From Candidatus Omnitrophota bacterium (GTDB lineage Bacteria; Omnitrophota; Gorgyraeia; Gygaellales; Profunditerraquicolaceae), in NCBI GenBank assembly GCA_028713155.1, contig JAQTPA010000009.1:1-40319 (forward strand): 40,319 nucleotides of DNA, read 5' to 3'. Both the position numbers and the translations under genes were made by a program. Positions 15,208 to 23,187 of the stretch are shown here, one piece after another. The stretch's first letter is position 1. Each line of letters begins with the position of its first letter. The notes beneath the pieces were generated by a model, which did no database searches, was not told where the DNA came from, and worked only from the letters and a program-made list of their open reading frames with translations.

Positions 15208-16191
15208 GTGCTTAAAAAATTTCTATCTATCCTGGCGGCCGGGATGGTTATCCTGGCCGCAAGTAGTGTTGTTTTTGCTTCGGATAAACAAGTTTCGTCT
15301 TCCTTAAGCCACTATATTATGGGGGTTGTCTGCACTGATTTAGGCGACCTAGACAATGCAATCAAGGAATATAGAAAAGCTCTTTTAGCCGATGATAAGG
15401 CGGCGTTAATCCATCTTAACCTGGCTATCAGCCTGATTAAGAAGAATGATCCCGAAGCGGCAGTTGAAGAGCTAAAAGAAATTGAAAAGTTGGCGCCTGA
15501 TTCAATAGAGCCGCACGCGATATTAGCCATTCTATATTCTTCCCAGGATAAAGTCGATTTGGCGGTAAGCGAATATGAAACTGCACTGCTTAAGGCCTCT
15601 AAAATCAGCCCCCGGGATATAGATATATATAAAAACCTGGGCGTTCTATACTTAAGGCAGAATAAATTAAAAGAGGCGCAGGGTATTTATCGGTTGATTT
15701 TGGCTCTTTCTCCCCAAGACCCCGAGGCGCATTTTTACCTGGGCAGTATTTACTGGGAATTAAAACAGGGGGGCCTTTTTGAACAAGAATTAAAAAAAGC
15801 GCTGGAGCTGAACCCGGATTATGCCGAGGCCCTTAATTTCTTAGGCTATGCGTTTGTCGAGCAGAATAGGAACTTGCCTCAGGCCGAAATAATGATTCGA
15901 AAAGCTCTACGCCTTGAGCCGGATAACGGGGCTTATATCGATAGCCTGGGTTGGTTATATTTTAAGAAAGGCAGGACAAGAGAGGCAAGGAAGCTCTTGG
16001 AAAAGGCAGCCTCTTTGATGGAAGACCCGGTCATCTATGACCATTTGGGAGACACGTATTTTAAATTAAAAGAAATTGCTAAAGCAAAATTAAATTGGCA
16101 GAGGTCATTAGGGCTTGGTCCAAAGCAGGAGAGCGTTAAAAAGAAAATAGAAGGTTTAGATAAAAATGCCGGCAGCGCAAAATCAGATTAA
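15208..16191 (+). CDS. Exported TPR-repeat protein
   Basis: 327 residues: a signal peptide (about 1-24, ending near VVFASDK) followed by six to eight tetratricopeptide repeats, for example LDNAIKEYRKALLADDK near 46-60 and PEAHFYLGSIYWELKQ near 170-185. Such proteins scaffold envelope complexes; no catalytic motif is visible, so the partner is unknown. It starts with GTG at 15208 with a weak AAAAGG ribosome site, close behind the mini-protein. Its 3' end overlaps the transketolase gene by 26 bases, tying an envelope protein to a metabolic pair, probably only through compaction. Confidence 0.85.
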   Translation: MLKKFLSILAAGMVILAASSVVFASDKQVSSSLSHYIMGVVCTDLGDLDNAIKEYRKALLADDKAALIHLNLAISLIKKNDPEAAVEELKEIEKLAPDSIEPHAILAILYSSQDKVDLAVSEYETALLKASKISPRDIDIYKNLGVLYLRQNKLKEAQGIYRLILALSPQDPEAHFYLGSIYWELKQGGLFEQELKKALELNPDYAEALNFLGYAFVEQNRNLPQAEIMIRKALRLEPDNGAYIDSLGWLYFKKGRTREARKLLEKAASLMEDPVIYDHLGDTYFKLKEIAKAKLNWQRSLGLGPKQESVKKKIEGLDKNAGSAKSD

Positions 16192-16987
16192 GGAATTAGA
16201 AGAAAAAGCCAGGTTTACCAGGCGCCTGATCATTCAGATGATTGCCAAGGCTGGTTCAGGCCATCCCGGAGGAAGCCTCTCGGCGACAGATTTAATCACC
16301 GCTTTATTCTTTTCGGTTTTAAAACACGACCCGAAAAATCCCAAATGGCCCGACCGGGACAGGTTCCATATGTCTAAAGGCCACTGTTGCCCGCTCTGGT
16401 ACGCGGTTCTGGCAGAGTCGGGTTATTTCCCCCAAGAAACTCTTATGACTTTACGCGAGCTTGGTTCTCTGCTCCAAGGGCATCCTGATCGGCGTACCCC
16501 GGGCGTTGAGGTTTCTTCGGGCTCGCTCGGCCAGGGCTTATCGGTTGCTTTAGGTATGAGCCTTGCGTCTAAAATAGATAAGAAAGATTACCGGGTCTAT
16601 GTTCTGCTTGGCGACGGAGAGACACAGGAAGGCAATATCTGGGAAGCGGCGATGGCCTGCAGCCATTATAAGTGCAGCAATATCTGCGCGATCCTGGATT
16701 ATAACGGATTTCAGATTGACGGATCAACCCGGGATGTAATGAACTTAGAGCCGGTAGCCGATAAGTGGAAGGCTTTTGGCTGGTATACGCTTGGGATAGA
16801 CGGCCATAATATGCGGCAGATTCTTGATGCTTACGACCAAGCAAAGTCAGTTAAGGATAAACCGGTGATCATTATCGCCCGGACAGTAAAAGGTAAAGGT
16901 GTATCTTTTATGGAGAATACGGTAGACTTTCATGGCCGCGCCCCCACAAAAGAGGAAACAGAGAGGGCCTTGGAGGAGCTAGCTTAA
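16166..16987 (+). CDS. Transketolase, N-terminal (thiamine-diphosphate) subunit
   Basis: 273 residues, equivalent to the first domain of full-length transketolase. It has GSGHPGGSLSATD near residues 30-42, the MSKGHCCP motif and the thiamine-diphosphate metal motif GDGETQEGNIWEA (Asp 150 onward). With the next gene it makes a split transketolase, transferring two-carbon ketol units in the non-oxidative pentose phosphate pathway. Split forms are usual in anaerobes and archaea. The ATG lies 26 bases inside the TPR gene and the stop is 4 bases before the partner. Confidence 0.92.
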   Translation: MPAAQNQIKELEEKARFTRRLIIQMIAKAGSGHPGGSLSATDLITALFFSVLKHDPKNPKWPDRDRFHMSKGHCCPLWYAVLAESGYFPQETLMTLRELGSLLQGHPDRRTPGVEVSSGSLGQGLSVALGMSLASKIDKKDYRVYVLLGDGETQEGNIWEAAMACSHYKCSNICAILDYNGFQIDGSTRDVMNLEPVADKWKAFGWYTLGIDGHNMRQILDAYDQAKSVKDKPVIIIARTVKGKGVSFMENTVDFHGRAPTKEETERALEELA

Positions 16988-16991
16988 AGAA

Positions 16992-17930
16992 ATGGTTGAA
17001 CAACTTTACCAGCGCGATTGTTACGGCAAGGCTTTGGTTGAGCTGGGTAAAACCAACAAGGATATTGTTGTTTTGGACGCGGACCTATCCAGTTCTACGC
17101 GCACCGGTTTATTCGCCAGAGAATTTCCCGACCGGTTTTTTAATTTCGGAGTGGCTGAACAAAATATGATGGCTGCGGCAGCGGGTCTGGCTTCTTGCGG
17201 TAAGACAGTTTTTGTCTCGACTTTTGCGATTTTTGCTTCCGGCCGAGCCTGGGACCAAGTACGCAATTCCATTTGTTACAGTAATCTTAATGTTAAAATC
17301 GTCGCTACGCATGCCGGTATTTCTGTCGGTCCGGATGGCGCCAGCCATCAGGCCCTGGAAGATATCGCCCTTATGCGGGTAATCCCGAACATGAATATCC
17401 TGGTGCCTTGTGACGGGCCGCAAACTACCGAGGCGATTAACGCCGCACTTAGCACAAATGGCCCGTTTTACATAAGGTTAGGCAGGCCGAAAGTGCCAAC
17501 CCTGGAGAATAAGGGAAAGTTCGAATTAGGTAAGGCCCAGGTATTGGTTGAAGGCAGCGATGTTACGATAGCCGCCTGCGGGATTATGGTCGCCGAAGCC
17601 CTGGTTGCCGTCGGCAATTTAGCTAAGCAGGGAATTAAGGCGCGCCTGATCAATATGCATAGCTTAAGGCCGTTGGATACACAGGTAATACTTAAAGCTG
17701 CCCGGGAAACCCGCGGGATAATCGTCTGCGAAGAGCATAATATCATCGGAGGCCTGGCTTCCAGTATCGATGAAATAGTAGCGGAGAATAATCCCACCAG
17801 GGTAATGCGTATAGGCATAAGGAACAGGTTCGGTCAATCCGGCGAACCAGCCCAACTTTTAAAAGAGTATAATCTTACGAGCGCCGATATTGAAAAAGCG
17901 GCCTTAACCTGTTTTACTAAATGTAAGTAA
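16992..17930 (+). CDS. Transketolase, C-terminal (pyrimidine-binding) subunit
   Basis: 312 residues, holding the pyrimidine-binding and C-terminal domains of transketolase. It shows DADLSSSTRTGLF near 34-46, FNFGVAEQNMMAAAAGLA with the catalytic Glu, HAGISVGPDGASHQ and the C-terminal RIGIRNRFGQSGEP. It is the obligate partner of the preceding subunit. A 1-deoxyxylulose-5-phosphate synthase has a similar layout but is a single chain. The ispE gene starts 1 base after the stop, so a pentose phosphate to isoprenoid link by operon is possible but may be incidental. Confidence 0.92.
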   Translation: MVEQLYQRDCYGKALVELGKTNKDIVVLDADLSSSTRTGLFAREFPDRFFNFGVAEQNMMAAAAGLASCGKTVFVSTFAIFASGRAWDQVRNSICYSNLNVKIVATHAGISVGPDGASHQALEDIALMRVIPNMNILVPCDGPQTTEAINAALSTNGPFYIRLGRPKVPTLENKGKFELGKAQVLVEGSDVTIAACGIMVAEALVAVGNLAKQGIKARLINMHSLRPLDTQVILKAARETRGIIVCEEHNIIGGLASSIDEIVAENNPTRVMRIGIRNRFGQSGEPAQLLKEYNLTSADIEKAALTCFTKCK

Positions 17931-17931
17931 A

Positions 17932-18840
17932 TTGGTTATCCACTCCTTCGCCAAAGTAAACCTATTCCTCGAAATTATCAATAAACGCCCTGATAATTAC
18001 CACAACCTCAATACGTTCTTTGAAAGAATAAGCCTCCGCGATAAAATAATCTTAAAAACCCGCCGGGATAATTTAATCAAAATTTACTGTTCTGATCCGC
18101 ATGTTCCTCTGGGCAAGTCTAATCTTTGCTGGCAGGCGGCAAAACTGTTACAGGATAAATCCAAAATAAAAAAAGGCCTGGATATTAAAATCACCAAGCA
18201 TATCCCTGTCGGCGCAGGCTTAGGCGGCGGTTCAAGTAATGCCGCAAGCATATTATCAGCTTTAAATAAGCTCTGGAGGCTAGGCCTTAGCAAAAACAGG
18301 CTGGCTGCGCTGGGTGCTCAATTAGGCAGCGACGTGCCTTTTTTCATTTATGATACGCCTTTTGCTCAAGGGCAGGGCCGCGGAGAGAAAATTCACCTTT
18401 TGAAAAAGCTAAACAGAGTTAAACTCTGGCATATACTGGTTGTGCCCAAAATACATGTTTCTACCCCCAGGATATACAAGAGATGGGATGCCTGCCTGTC
18501 CGGCAGGCAGGCCTGCCTGCCGGCAGGCAGGGCCTTTTCTGGGTTGACAAAGCCCGCCTCAAATGTTAAAATAATAATCTCAAAATTGACCAAAAAGAAT
18601 CTCCTTTTTGAGCCGAGTCTCTTATTTAATAGCTTAGAACCGGTTACTTTAAAACTGTATCCTGAAGTCAGGCGAATTAAAGAAAAGCTCAAGCGCCTGG
18701 GGCTAAAGAATATTTTGATGTCCGGAAGCGGCGGAACGGTCTTTGCCATCATTCCTTCAGCAGAAGAAGCCGCAGCATTGGCCAAGAGGCTTAAAAAGGA
18801 GGGGGGCCCTTGGCGCGCATTTGCGGTAAGCACAGTTTGA
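17932..18840 (+). CDS. ispE: 4-diphosphocytidyl-2-C-methyl-D-erythritol kinase carrying an in-frame palindrome insertion
   Basis: 302 residues, near the family length of about 285-300. It phosphorylates CDP-methylerythritol in the non-mevalonate isoprenoid pathway. GHMP-kinase motifs are visible: FAKVNLFLEI near the N-terminus, PVGAGLGGGSSNAA (ATP loop) and GSDVPFF; the C-terminal MSGSGGTVFAI is also present. Start is TTG 17932, which gives the standard N-terminus. Residues 187-200 are encoded by a 42-base double palindrome, giving a Cys/Gly/Arg-rich loop that is absent from the ordinary family pattern. The insertion keeps the frame, so the gene is probably functional. Confidence 0.92.
   Translation: MVIHSFAKVNLFLEIINKRPDNYHNLNTFFERISLRDKIILKTRRDNLIKIYCSDPHVPLGKSNLCWQAAKLLQDKSKIKKGLDIKITKHIPVGAGLGGGSSNAASILSALNKLWRLGLSKNRLAALGAQLGSDVPFFIYDTPFAQGQGRGEKIHLLKKLNRVKLWHILVVPKIHVSTPRIYKRWDACLSGRQACLPAGRAFSGLTKPASNVKIIISKLTKKNLLFEPSLLFNSLEPVTLKLYPEVRRIKEKLKRLGLKNILMSGSGGTVFAIIPSAEEAAALAKRLKKEGGPWRAFAVSTV
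18490..18531 (+). repeat. Double GC-rich palindrome inserted within ispE
   Basis: Two adjacent inverted repeats: GCCTGCCTG-TCCGG-CAGGCAGGC-type at 18490-18512 and the perfect CCTGCCTGCCGGCAGGCAGG at 18512-18531. The total of 42 bases is exactly 14 codons. A related copy (GCCTGCCGGTAGGCAGGC) lies at 32757-32774. Confidence 0.9.
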
Positions 18841-18867
18841 TAGAAAACCAGCCACGGGAGGGTCAAT

Positions 18868-19257
18868 ATGGAGATAACGGAGACCAAGGTAGCCCTAAGA
18901 GATTCACCGGATAAGAAGCTTAAGGCATATGCCACGGTAACTTTTGACAATGCCTTTGTGGTCAGGAATATAAAAGTAATTGAAGGGACAAACGGTTTAT
19001 TTATCGCCATGCCTTCAAGAAAAGTAAAACAGCCTTGTCCCAAGTGTGGTTTTAAGAATGAAATGCGCAGCAAATATTGTAATCAATGCGCTTCGGCATT
19101 TCCCCAAAGCTCTAAGCCGGCCGAAGGGGAGGATAGCTCTTCAGCTCAATTGGAACATAAGGATATTGCCCATCCTATAACTCAAAGTTTTCGGGAATAT
19201 CTGCAGAAAACAATCTTATATGCCTACGAACAGGAGAAAGCAAAAGGGGCTGCCTAG
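18868..19257 (+). CDS. spoVG: SpoVG-family protein with an inserted zinc ribbon
   Basis: 129 residues; ordinary SpoVG is about 85-100. The SpoVG core is at both ends: ITETKVAL, LKAYATVTFDNAFVVRNIKV and GLFIAMPSRK at 1-52, and DIAHPI with a final helix LQKTILYAYEQ at about 95-125. Between them a zinc-ribbon pattern is inserted: CPKC (Cys 57, 60) and CNQC (Cys 71, 74). SpoVG is a nucleic-acid-binding regulator of cell division and sporulation in Firmicutes. This lineage is not known to sporulate, so an RNA- or DNA-binding regulator is the reasonable reading. GGGAGG precedes the ATG. The gene ends 14 bases before tRNA-Gln. Confidence 0.9.
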   Translation: MEITETKVALRDSPDKKLKAYATVTFDNAFVVRNIKVIEGTNGLFIAMPSRKVKQPCPKCGFKNEMRSKYCNQCASAFPQSSKPAEGEDSSSAQLEHKDIAHPITQSFREYLQKTILYAYEQEKAKGAA

Positions 19258-19271
19258 ACTTAACGCTGATT

Positions 19272-19342
19272 TGGGATGTCGTCCAATGGTAGGACACGAG
19301 AATTTGGGTCTCGCTATCATGGTTCGAATCCATGCGTCCCAG
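19272..19342 (+). tRNA. tRNA-Gln (anticodon TTG)
   Basis: Acceptor TGGGATG (19272-19278) pairs with CGTCCCA (19335-19341). The anticodon stem CGAGA/TCTCG encloses the loop ATTTGGG with anticodon TTG; the TTCGAAT T-loop is present. The CCA end is not encoded. It is 14 bases after spoVG and 10 bases before the glmU ATG, so it is probably cut out of a shared transcript. Confidence 0.95.
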
Positions 19343-19352
19343 CTTAATAGAT

Positions 19353-20606
19353 ATGCATAAAAATATTGCGGTAGTAATTTTGGCGGCGGGTAAGGGCGAG
19401 CGGATGAAATCCGAGACTCCTAAGGTCATGCATAAAATATGCAGCCGGCCCATGCTCGCTTATGTGCTTGATCTTACCCGTTCTCTAAAACCCGGTAAGA
19501 CAGTTATTGTTTTAGGCTATCAATATGAAGCTATCAGAAAAGAACTCCCCCCGGATATTACCGCGGTCAGGCAAAGAAGGCTCCAGGGTACAGCCGACGC
19601 GGTTAAAGATGCCTTGCTTAAGCTAAAGGGCTTTAAGGGTACGGTTTTAGTGCTTTATGGGGATACGCCGTTACTTAAAAAGGAGAGTGTAGATAAGCTC
19701 CTGAAGTACCACACTGAAAATAAACTGGACGCAACTTTGCTGACTGCCCGGATGAATAAACCAAAAGGGTATGGCCGCATCCTGCGCGATAAATACTCCA
19801 GCATATCCGCGATAGTTGAAGAAAAAGAGGCGGATGATTTTGAAAAGGAGATCAAAGAGGTTAACACCGGTATTATTTGTTTTAATAAAGCCAGCCTGGA
19901 AGCGGCCTTAAAAAAAGTCCGGCCGGATAACCGTAAAAAAGAATATTACCTTACCGATACCATAAAAATACTTTATCAGCAGGGTAAGTTGGTTGATGGA
20001 ATTAAGATCGCCGATATCCATGAAGCCATCGGCATAAACTCGCGGTTGGAATTAGCCCGGGCCAATCTGATCATGCAGCAGCGTATTAATGAAAAATTCA
20101 TGCGCAGCGGAGTCACTATAGTGGATATCTGTTCTACTTTCATAAGTTACGGCGCAGAAATAGGCCGGGATTCGGTGATTTATCCCTTTACAGTTATAGA
20201 AAGGGATGTTAGAATTGGAAAACGTTGTTCTGTCGGTCCGTTCGCCCACCTGAGGGAAGGTACAAGAGTTTCAGATGATGTAACCTTAGGCAATTTTATT
20301 GAAATTAACCGCGCTGATATTGGCGCAAAGACCTTTATCAAGCATTTCTCTTATATCGGAGACGCAGTGGTAGGCGCCAGGGTCAATATAGGCGCAGGCA
20401 CGGTCACCGCGAATTTTGACGGCCGCTCTAAACACACCACAGTCATAAAAGATAACGCACTTATTGGTTCGGATACTATCCTGGTTGCTCCGGTTAAAGT
20501 CGGCAGAGGCGCGTTGACCGGGGCCGGTTCCGTAATTATAAAAAATATTCCGGATAACAAGAAAGCCGTAGGCGTTCCGGCGAGAATCTTAAAGGAGAAG
20601 AGGTAG
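19353..20606 (+). CDS. glmU: Bifunctional GlmU (UDP-GlcNAc pyrophosphorylase / glucosamine-1-phosphate acetyltransferase)
   Basis: 417 residues from the ATG at 19353, a little shorter than E. coli GlmU (456). An upstream in-frame ATG at 19332 lies inside the tRNA and is rejected. The N-terminal uridylyltransferase has LAAGKGERMKSETPKV; the C-terminal left-handed beta-helix has REGTRVSDD, HFSYIGDAVVG (catalytic His kept) and NIGAGTVTANFDG. It makes UDP-GlcNAc for peptidoglycan and lipid A, supplying lpxA downstream. By my alignment the Lys equivalent to E. coli Lys351 is Asn. No Shine-Dalgarno precedes the ATG, which starts 10 bases after tRNA-Gln. Confidence 0.9.
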   Translation: MHKNIAVVILAAGKGERMKSETPKVMHKICSRPMLAYVLDLTRSLKPGKTVIVLGYQYEAIRKELPPDITAVRQRRLQGTADAVKDALLKLKGFKGTVLVLYGDTPLLKKESVDKLLKYHTENKLDATLLTARMNKPKGYGRILRDKYSSISAIVEEKEADDFEKEIKEVNTGIICFNKASLEAALKKVRPDNRKKEYYLTDTIKILYQQGKLVDGIKIADIHEAIGINSRLELARANLIMQQRINEKFMRSGVTIVDICSTFISYGAEIGRDSVIYPFTVIERDVRIGKRCSVGPFAHLREGTRVSDDVTLGNFIEINRADIGAKTFIKHFSYIGDAVVGARVNIGAGTVTANFDGRSKHTTVIKDNALIGSDTILVAPVKVGRGALTGAGSVIIKNIPDNKKAVGVPARILKEKR

Positions 20607-20608
20607 AT

Positions 20609-21544
20609 ATGGATAAGCTAGCGATATTTAGCGGCAACGCGCATCCTGAATTAGCGCGGGATATCTGTAAATATCTTAAGGTCAAGTTATCGGAGGCGCT
20701 GGTGACCAGATTCAGCGAAGGGGAGATCCGCGTAAAGATAAATGAAAATATCCGCGGTAAAGATGTTTTTGTGGTTCAACCAACCTGTCCCCCGTCCAAT
20801 GAGAACCTTATGGAACTTTTGATTATGATGGACGCCATGAGAAGGTCATCCGCCCAGCGCATAACCGCAGTTGTTCCTTATTTTGGTTATGCCCGGCAGG
20901 ATAGGAAAGATCAGCCGCGCGTGCCGATCACGGCAAAACTGGTAGCCAACCTTTTGACTACCGCCGGAGCAAACAGAGTCCTGACTATGGATTTACACGC
21001 GGGGCAGATCCAGGGATTTTTTGATATACCGGTGGACCATCTTTTTTCCATAGGTGTCTTCATAGATTATTTCGATCAGAAAATTAAAGACCTGGTAGTG
21101 GTTTCTCCGGATGTTGGAGGGATTAAAATGGCCCGGGCTTATGCCAAGAGAATGGGTGTGCCACTGGCGATTATTGATAAGCGCCGGGAGTCTCCGGAGA
21201 AGACCGAGGCAATGCATATCTTAGGCGAGGTTGAAGACAAGAACGCGATTATCGTTGATGACTTGATCGCTACCGGCAGTTCCCTCTTTGAAGGAGTGGA
21301 GGCGCTTAAAAAAGCAGGCGCGAAAAATATCTACGCGGCGATTGCCCACGGTGTTTTATCGGGCCCGGCGATAGAGCGTCTGGATAAATGCGTGAATTTA
21401 AAAGAACTGGTTATAACAGACAGTATCCCTCTGGATAAGGATAAAACTCACCCGAGAGTCAGGGTTTTAAGCGTGGCGAATCTTCTGGGCGAGGCAATCA
21501 AAAGGATTCACAACGAAGAGTCAGTCAGTTCATTGTTTGACTAA
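20609..21544 (+). CDS. prs: Ribose-phosphate pyrophosphokinase (PRPP synthetase)
   Basis: 311 residues, the standard length. It has the N-terminal LAIFSGNAHPELA, the ATP/divalent-ion region DLHAGQIQGFF, and the PRPP-binding loop IIVDDLIATGSS. It makes PRPP from ribose 5-phosphate and ATP for nucleotide, histidine and NAD synthesis. The gene begins 2 bases after glmU with an AGAAGAGG-type ribosome site and ends overlapping the longest version of the L25 frame. Glm-prs-L25-pth is a common bacterial gene order. Confidence 0.95.
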   Translation: MDKLAIFSGNAHPELARDICKYLKVKLSEALVTRFSEGEIRVKINENIRGKDVFVVQPTCPPSNENLMELLIMMDAMRRSSAQRITAVVPYFGYARQDRKDQPRVPITAKLVANLLTTAGANRVLTMDLHAGQIQGFFDIPVDHLFSIGVFIDYFDQKIKDLVVVSPDVGGIKMARAYAKRMGVPLAIIDKRRESPEKTEAMHILGEVEDKNAIIVDDLIATGSSLFEGVEALKKAGAKNIYAAIAHGVLSGPAIERLDKCVNLKELVITDSIPLDKDKTHPRVRVLSVANLLGEAIKRIHNEESVSSLFD

Positions 21545-21560
21545 AGGAGAAAAGTTTAAA

Positions 21561-22307
21561 ATGGAAGAACTATTTTTGGATGCAGAAATAAGGAAAGAAA
21601 TCGGCCGGGGTAAGGTCAAGGCCTTGAAGGATAAGGGTTTTATTCCGGCTGTAGTTTATGCCGAAGGTAAAGAGGCCTTAGCACTTAAACTCTCGCACCG
21701 CCAGCTCGTGCAGTTGGTGCATCACCACAGGATCGAGGGCGTGGTAATTAATTTAAACATAAAAGACGATAAGTCAGAAGACAATGGTTCGGCTTCCGAT
21801 AGCCGAAGCCACAAAAAGCAGAAATCGCGGTCATGTTTAATCAAGGAGATCCAGCATGACCCGGTCCACGGAGAGATTCTCCACGTGGATTTTAACCAGA
21901 TATCCCTGACTAAGGCCATTAAGGTAAATATTCCCGTGGAGGCTAAGGGTGAGCCTATCGGAGTAAAGCAGGAAGGCGGCTCATTGGAGCATATACTTTG
22001 GGAACTGGAAGTAGAGTGTCTTCCTACCAGTATCCCCAAGAATATCGAAATAGATGTTACCCAGCTTAAAATGGGTGAATCCATACATGTTAAAGATATT
22101 ATTGTGCCGCAGGGAGTAAAGGTCCTGAATGACCCGGGCGCAATAATCTTAAGCGTGGCTGCTCCGATGAAGGAAGAAGCGCCGGCCGAAGCCGTAGAAG
22201 GTGAAGCAGCCCAAGAGCCGGAAGTAATCAAAGAGAAGAAAGAAGTACCGGCTGAAGGCGCGGAAGAATCCCCGGAAGAGAAAAAAGAGATTAAAGAGAA
22301 GAAGTGA
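21561..22307 (+). CDS. rplY: 50S ribosomal protein L25 (Ctc type) with a low-complexity insertion
   Basis: About 248 residues from ATG 21561, the long CTC-type L25 with an N-terminal 5S-rRNA-binding domain, a C-terminal beta domain and a Glu/Lys/Ala-rich tail. A longer TTG frame from 21537 overlaps prs; ATG 21561 is preferred because AAAGGAGA lies just upstream. Between strand NLNIKDD and the conserved KEIQHDPVHGEILHVDF block lies a Ser/Lys/Asp-rich insertion of about 15-20 residues that includes a 24-base inverted repeat. The protein binds 5S rRNA. The pth start overlaps its stop by 4 bases. Confidence 0.9.
   Translation: MEELFLDAEIRKEIGRGKVKALKDKGFIPAVVYAEGKEALALKLSHRQLVQLVHHHRIEGVVINLNIKDDKSEDNGSASDSRSHKKQKSRSCLIKEIQHDPVHGEILHVDFNQISLTKAIKVNIPVEAKGEPIGVKQEGGSLEHILWELEVECLPTSIPKNIEIDVTQLKMGESIHVKDIIVPQGVKVLNDPGAIILSVAAPMKEEAPAEAVEGEAAQEPEVIKEKKEVPAEGAEESPEEKKEIKEKK
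21787..21810 (+). repeat. Inverted repeat within the L25 insertion
   Basis: TTCGGCT (21789-21795) pairs with AGCCGAA (21801-21807) around a six-base loop, extended by GG/CC with a one-base bulge. It lies in the stretch coding for the low-complexity insertion. Confidence 0.5.
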
Positions 22308-22894
22308 AGCTGATTATAGGGCTGGGTAATCCCGGCATACTTTACAGGAATTCCAGGCACAATATCGGCTTTCAGGTTGTCAGGTCTTTAGCCAAAGTCA
22401 AAAAAACAGCTCTTAAAAAAGAAAGAGGCGCTTCGGCATTAAGCGCCAAGGCCAGGATAGAGGGGGTTGACGCGGTCTTGGCCGTGCCGCTTACCTTTAT
22501 GAATTTATCAGGAGGCGCAGTTAAACTCCTGCTGAAAAAATATAAAATAAGCCCGGAAGATCTTTTGGTGATTTGTGATGATTTAGACCTGGAATTCGGC
22601 AGGATTAAACTTCAGCCGCATGGCTCATCCGCCGGGCACCGGGGGATTCAATCTGTAATAGATTTTCTGGACAGCAGTGAATTCTGCCGGATGCGTATTG
22701 GCATAGGCAGGCCCAAGGGAGACCTGGGGGCAAGCGAATATGTGCTGGCGCATTTTAATAAAAGGGAAAATACCCAACTACCCGCAATAATAAACAACGC
22801 GTTGGATTGTTGCCGGTCCTGGATGCTCGCGGGAGCGGAGAAAAGCATGAGTATCTTTAATCGCAGGGATAATCTAAAAGGAGTTAAAGCATGA
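22304..22894 (+). CDS. pth: Peptidyl-tRNA hydrolase
   Basis: 196 residues, the normal length. It recycles peptidyl-tRNA released from stalled ribosomes. The family core is visible: LGNPGILYRNSRHNIGF with the catalytic His, PLTFMNLSGGAV, ICDDLDLEFGRI and GSSAGHRGIQSV, followed by RMRIGIGRP. The start is a GTG at 22304 overlapping the L25 stop by 4 bases. The next gene (rpsF) overlaps its stop by 4 bases, so the chain rplY-pth-rpsF is translationally coupled. Confidence 0.95.
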   Translation: MKLIIGLGNPGILYRNSRHNIGFQVVRSLAKVKKTALKKERGASALSAKARIEGVDAVLAVPLTFMNLSGGAVKLLLKKYKISPEDLLVICDDLDLEFGRIKLQPHGSSAGHRGIQSVIDFLDSSEFCRMRIGIGRPKGDLGASEYVLAHFNKRENTQLPAIINNALDCCRSWMLAGAEKSMSIFNRRDNLKGVKA

Positions 22895-23178
22895 ATAAGT
22901 ATGAGGCAATGTTTATCGTTAAACCGGAATTATCGGAAGAAGAAAGAAAAAACCTTTTTCAACAGATCGATGATGTCGTAACCAAGAATCACGGTGTAAT
23001 AGCGCAAAGCGCTCTTTGGGCGGAGAAAAGAAAATTGTTTTTCCCGATCAAAAAACAACTGGAGGGCGTGTATTATCTTTCCAGTTTTTCGCTTGATCCC
23101 CTGGCCATAAAAGACATACGCCACGCCTATAATTTAAACGAGAATATTTTAAGGGTGCTTATTACCAAGCTGGAATAA
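22891..23178 (+). CDS. rpsF: 30S ribosomal protein S6
   Basis: 95 residues, normal for S6. It starts MNKYEAMFIVKPELSEEE and includes the LFFPIKKQLEGVYYL strand and RVLITKLE end. S6 forms a dimer with S18 in the central domain of the small subunit; the two genes are neighbours here with ssb between them, the conserved bacterial arrangement. It overlaps pth by 4 bases and has an AAAAGGAG ribosome site. Confidence 0.95.
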   Translation: MNKYEAMFIVKPELSEEERKNLFQQIDDVVTKNHGVIAQSALWAEKRKLFFPIKKQLEGVYYLSSFSLDPLAIKDIRHAYNLNENILRVLITKLE

Positions 23179-23187
23179 GGAGAACCT

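Noticed and set aside
18490-18531. CRISPR-like repeat
   Set aside because: Two adjacent palindromes without spacers, inside a coding frame; not an array.
18393-19073. 226-residue open frame on the minus strand across ispE and spoVG
   Set aside because: It is antisense to two well-supported genes, has no ribosome site, and its length is helped by the palindromic repeat, which is open on both strands.
19332-19352. Upstream ATG for glmU
   Set aside because: It lies inside tRNA-Gln, and the GlmU family begins at the ATG 19353.
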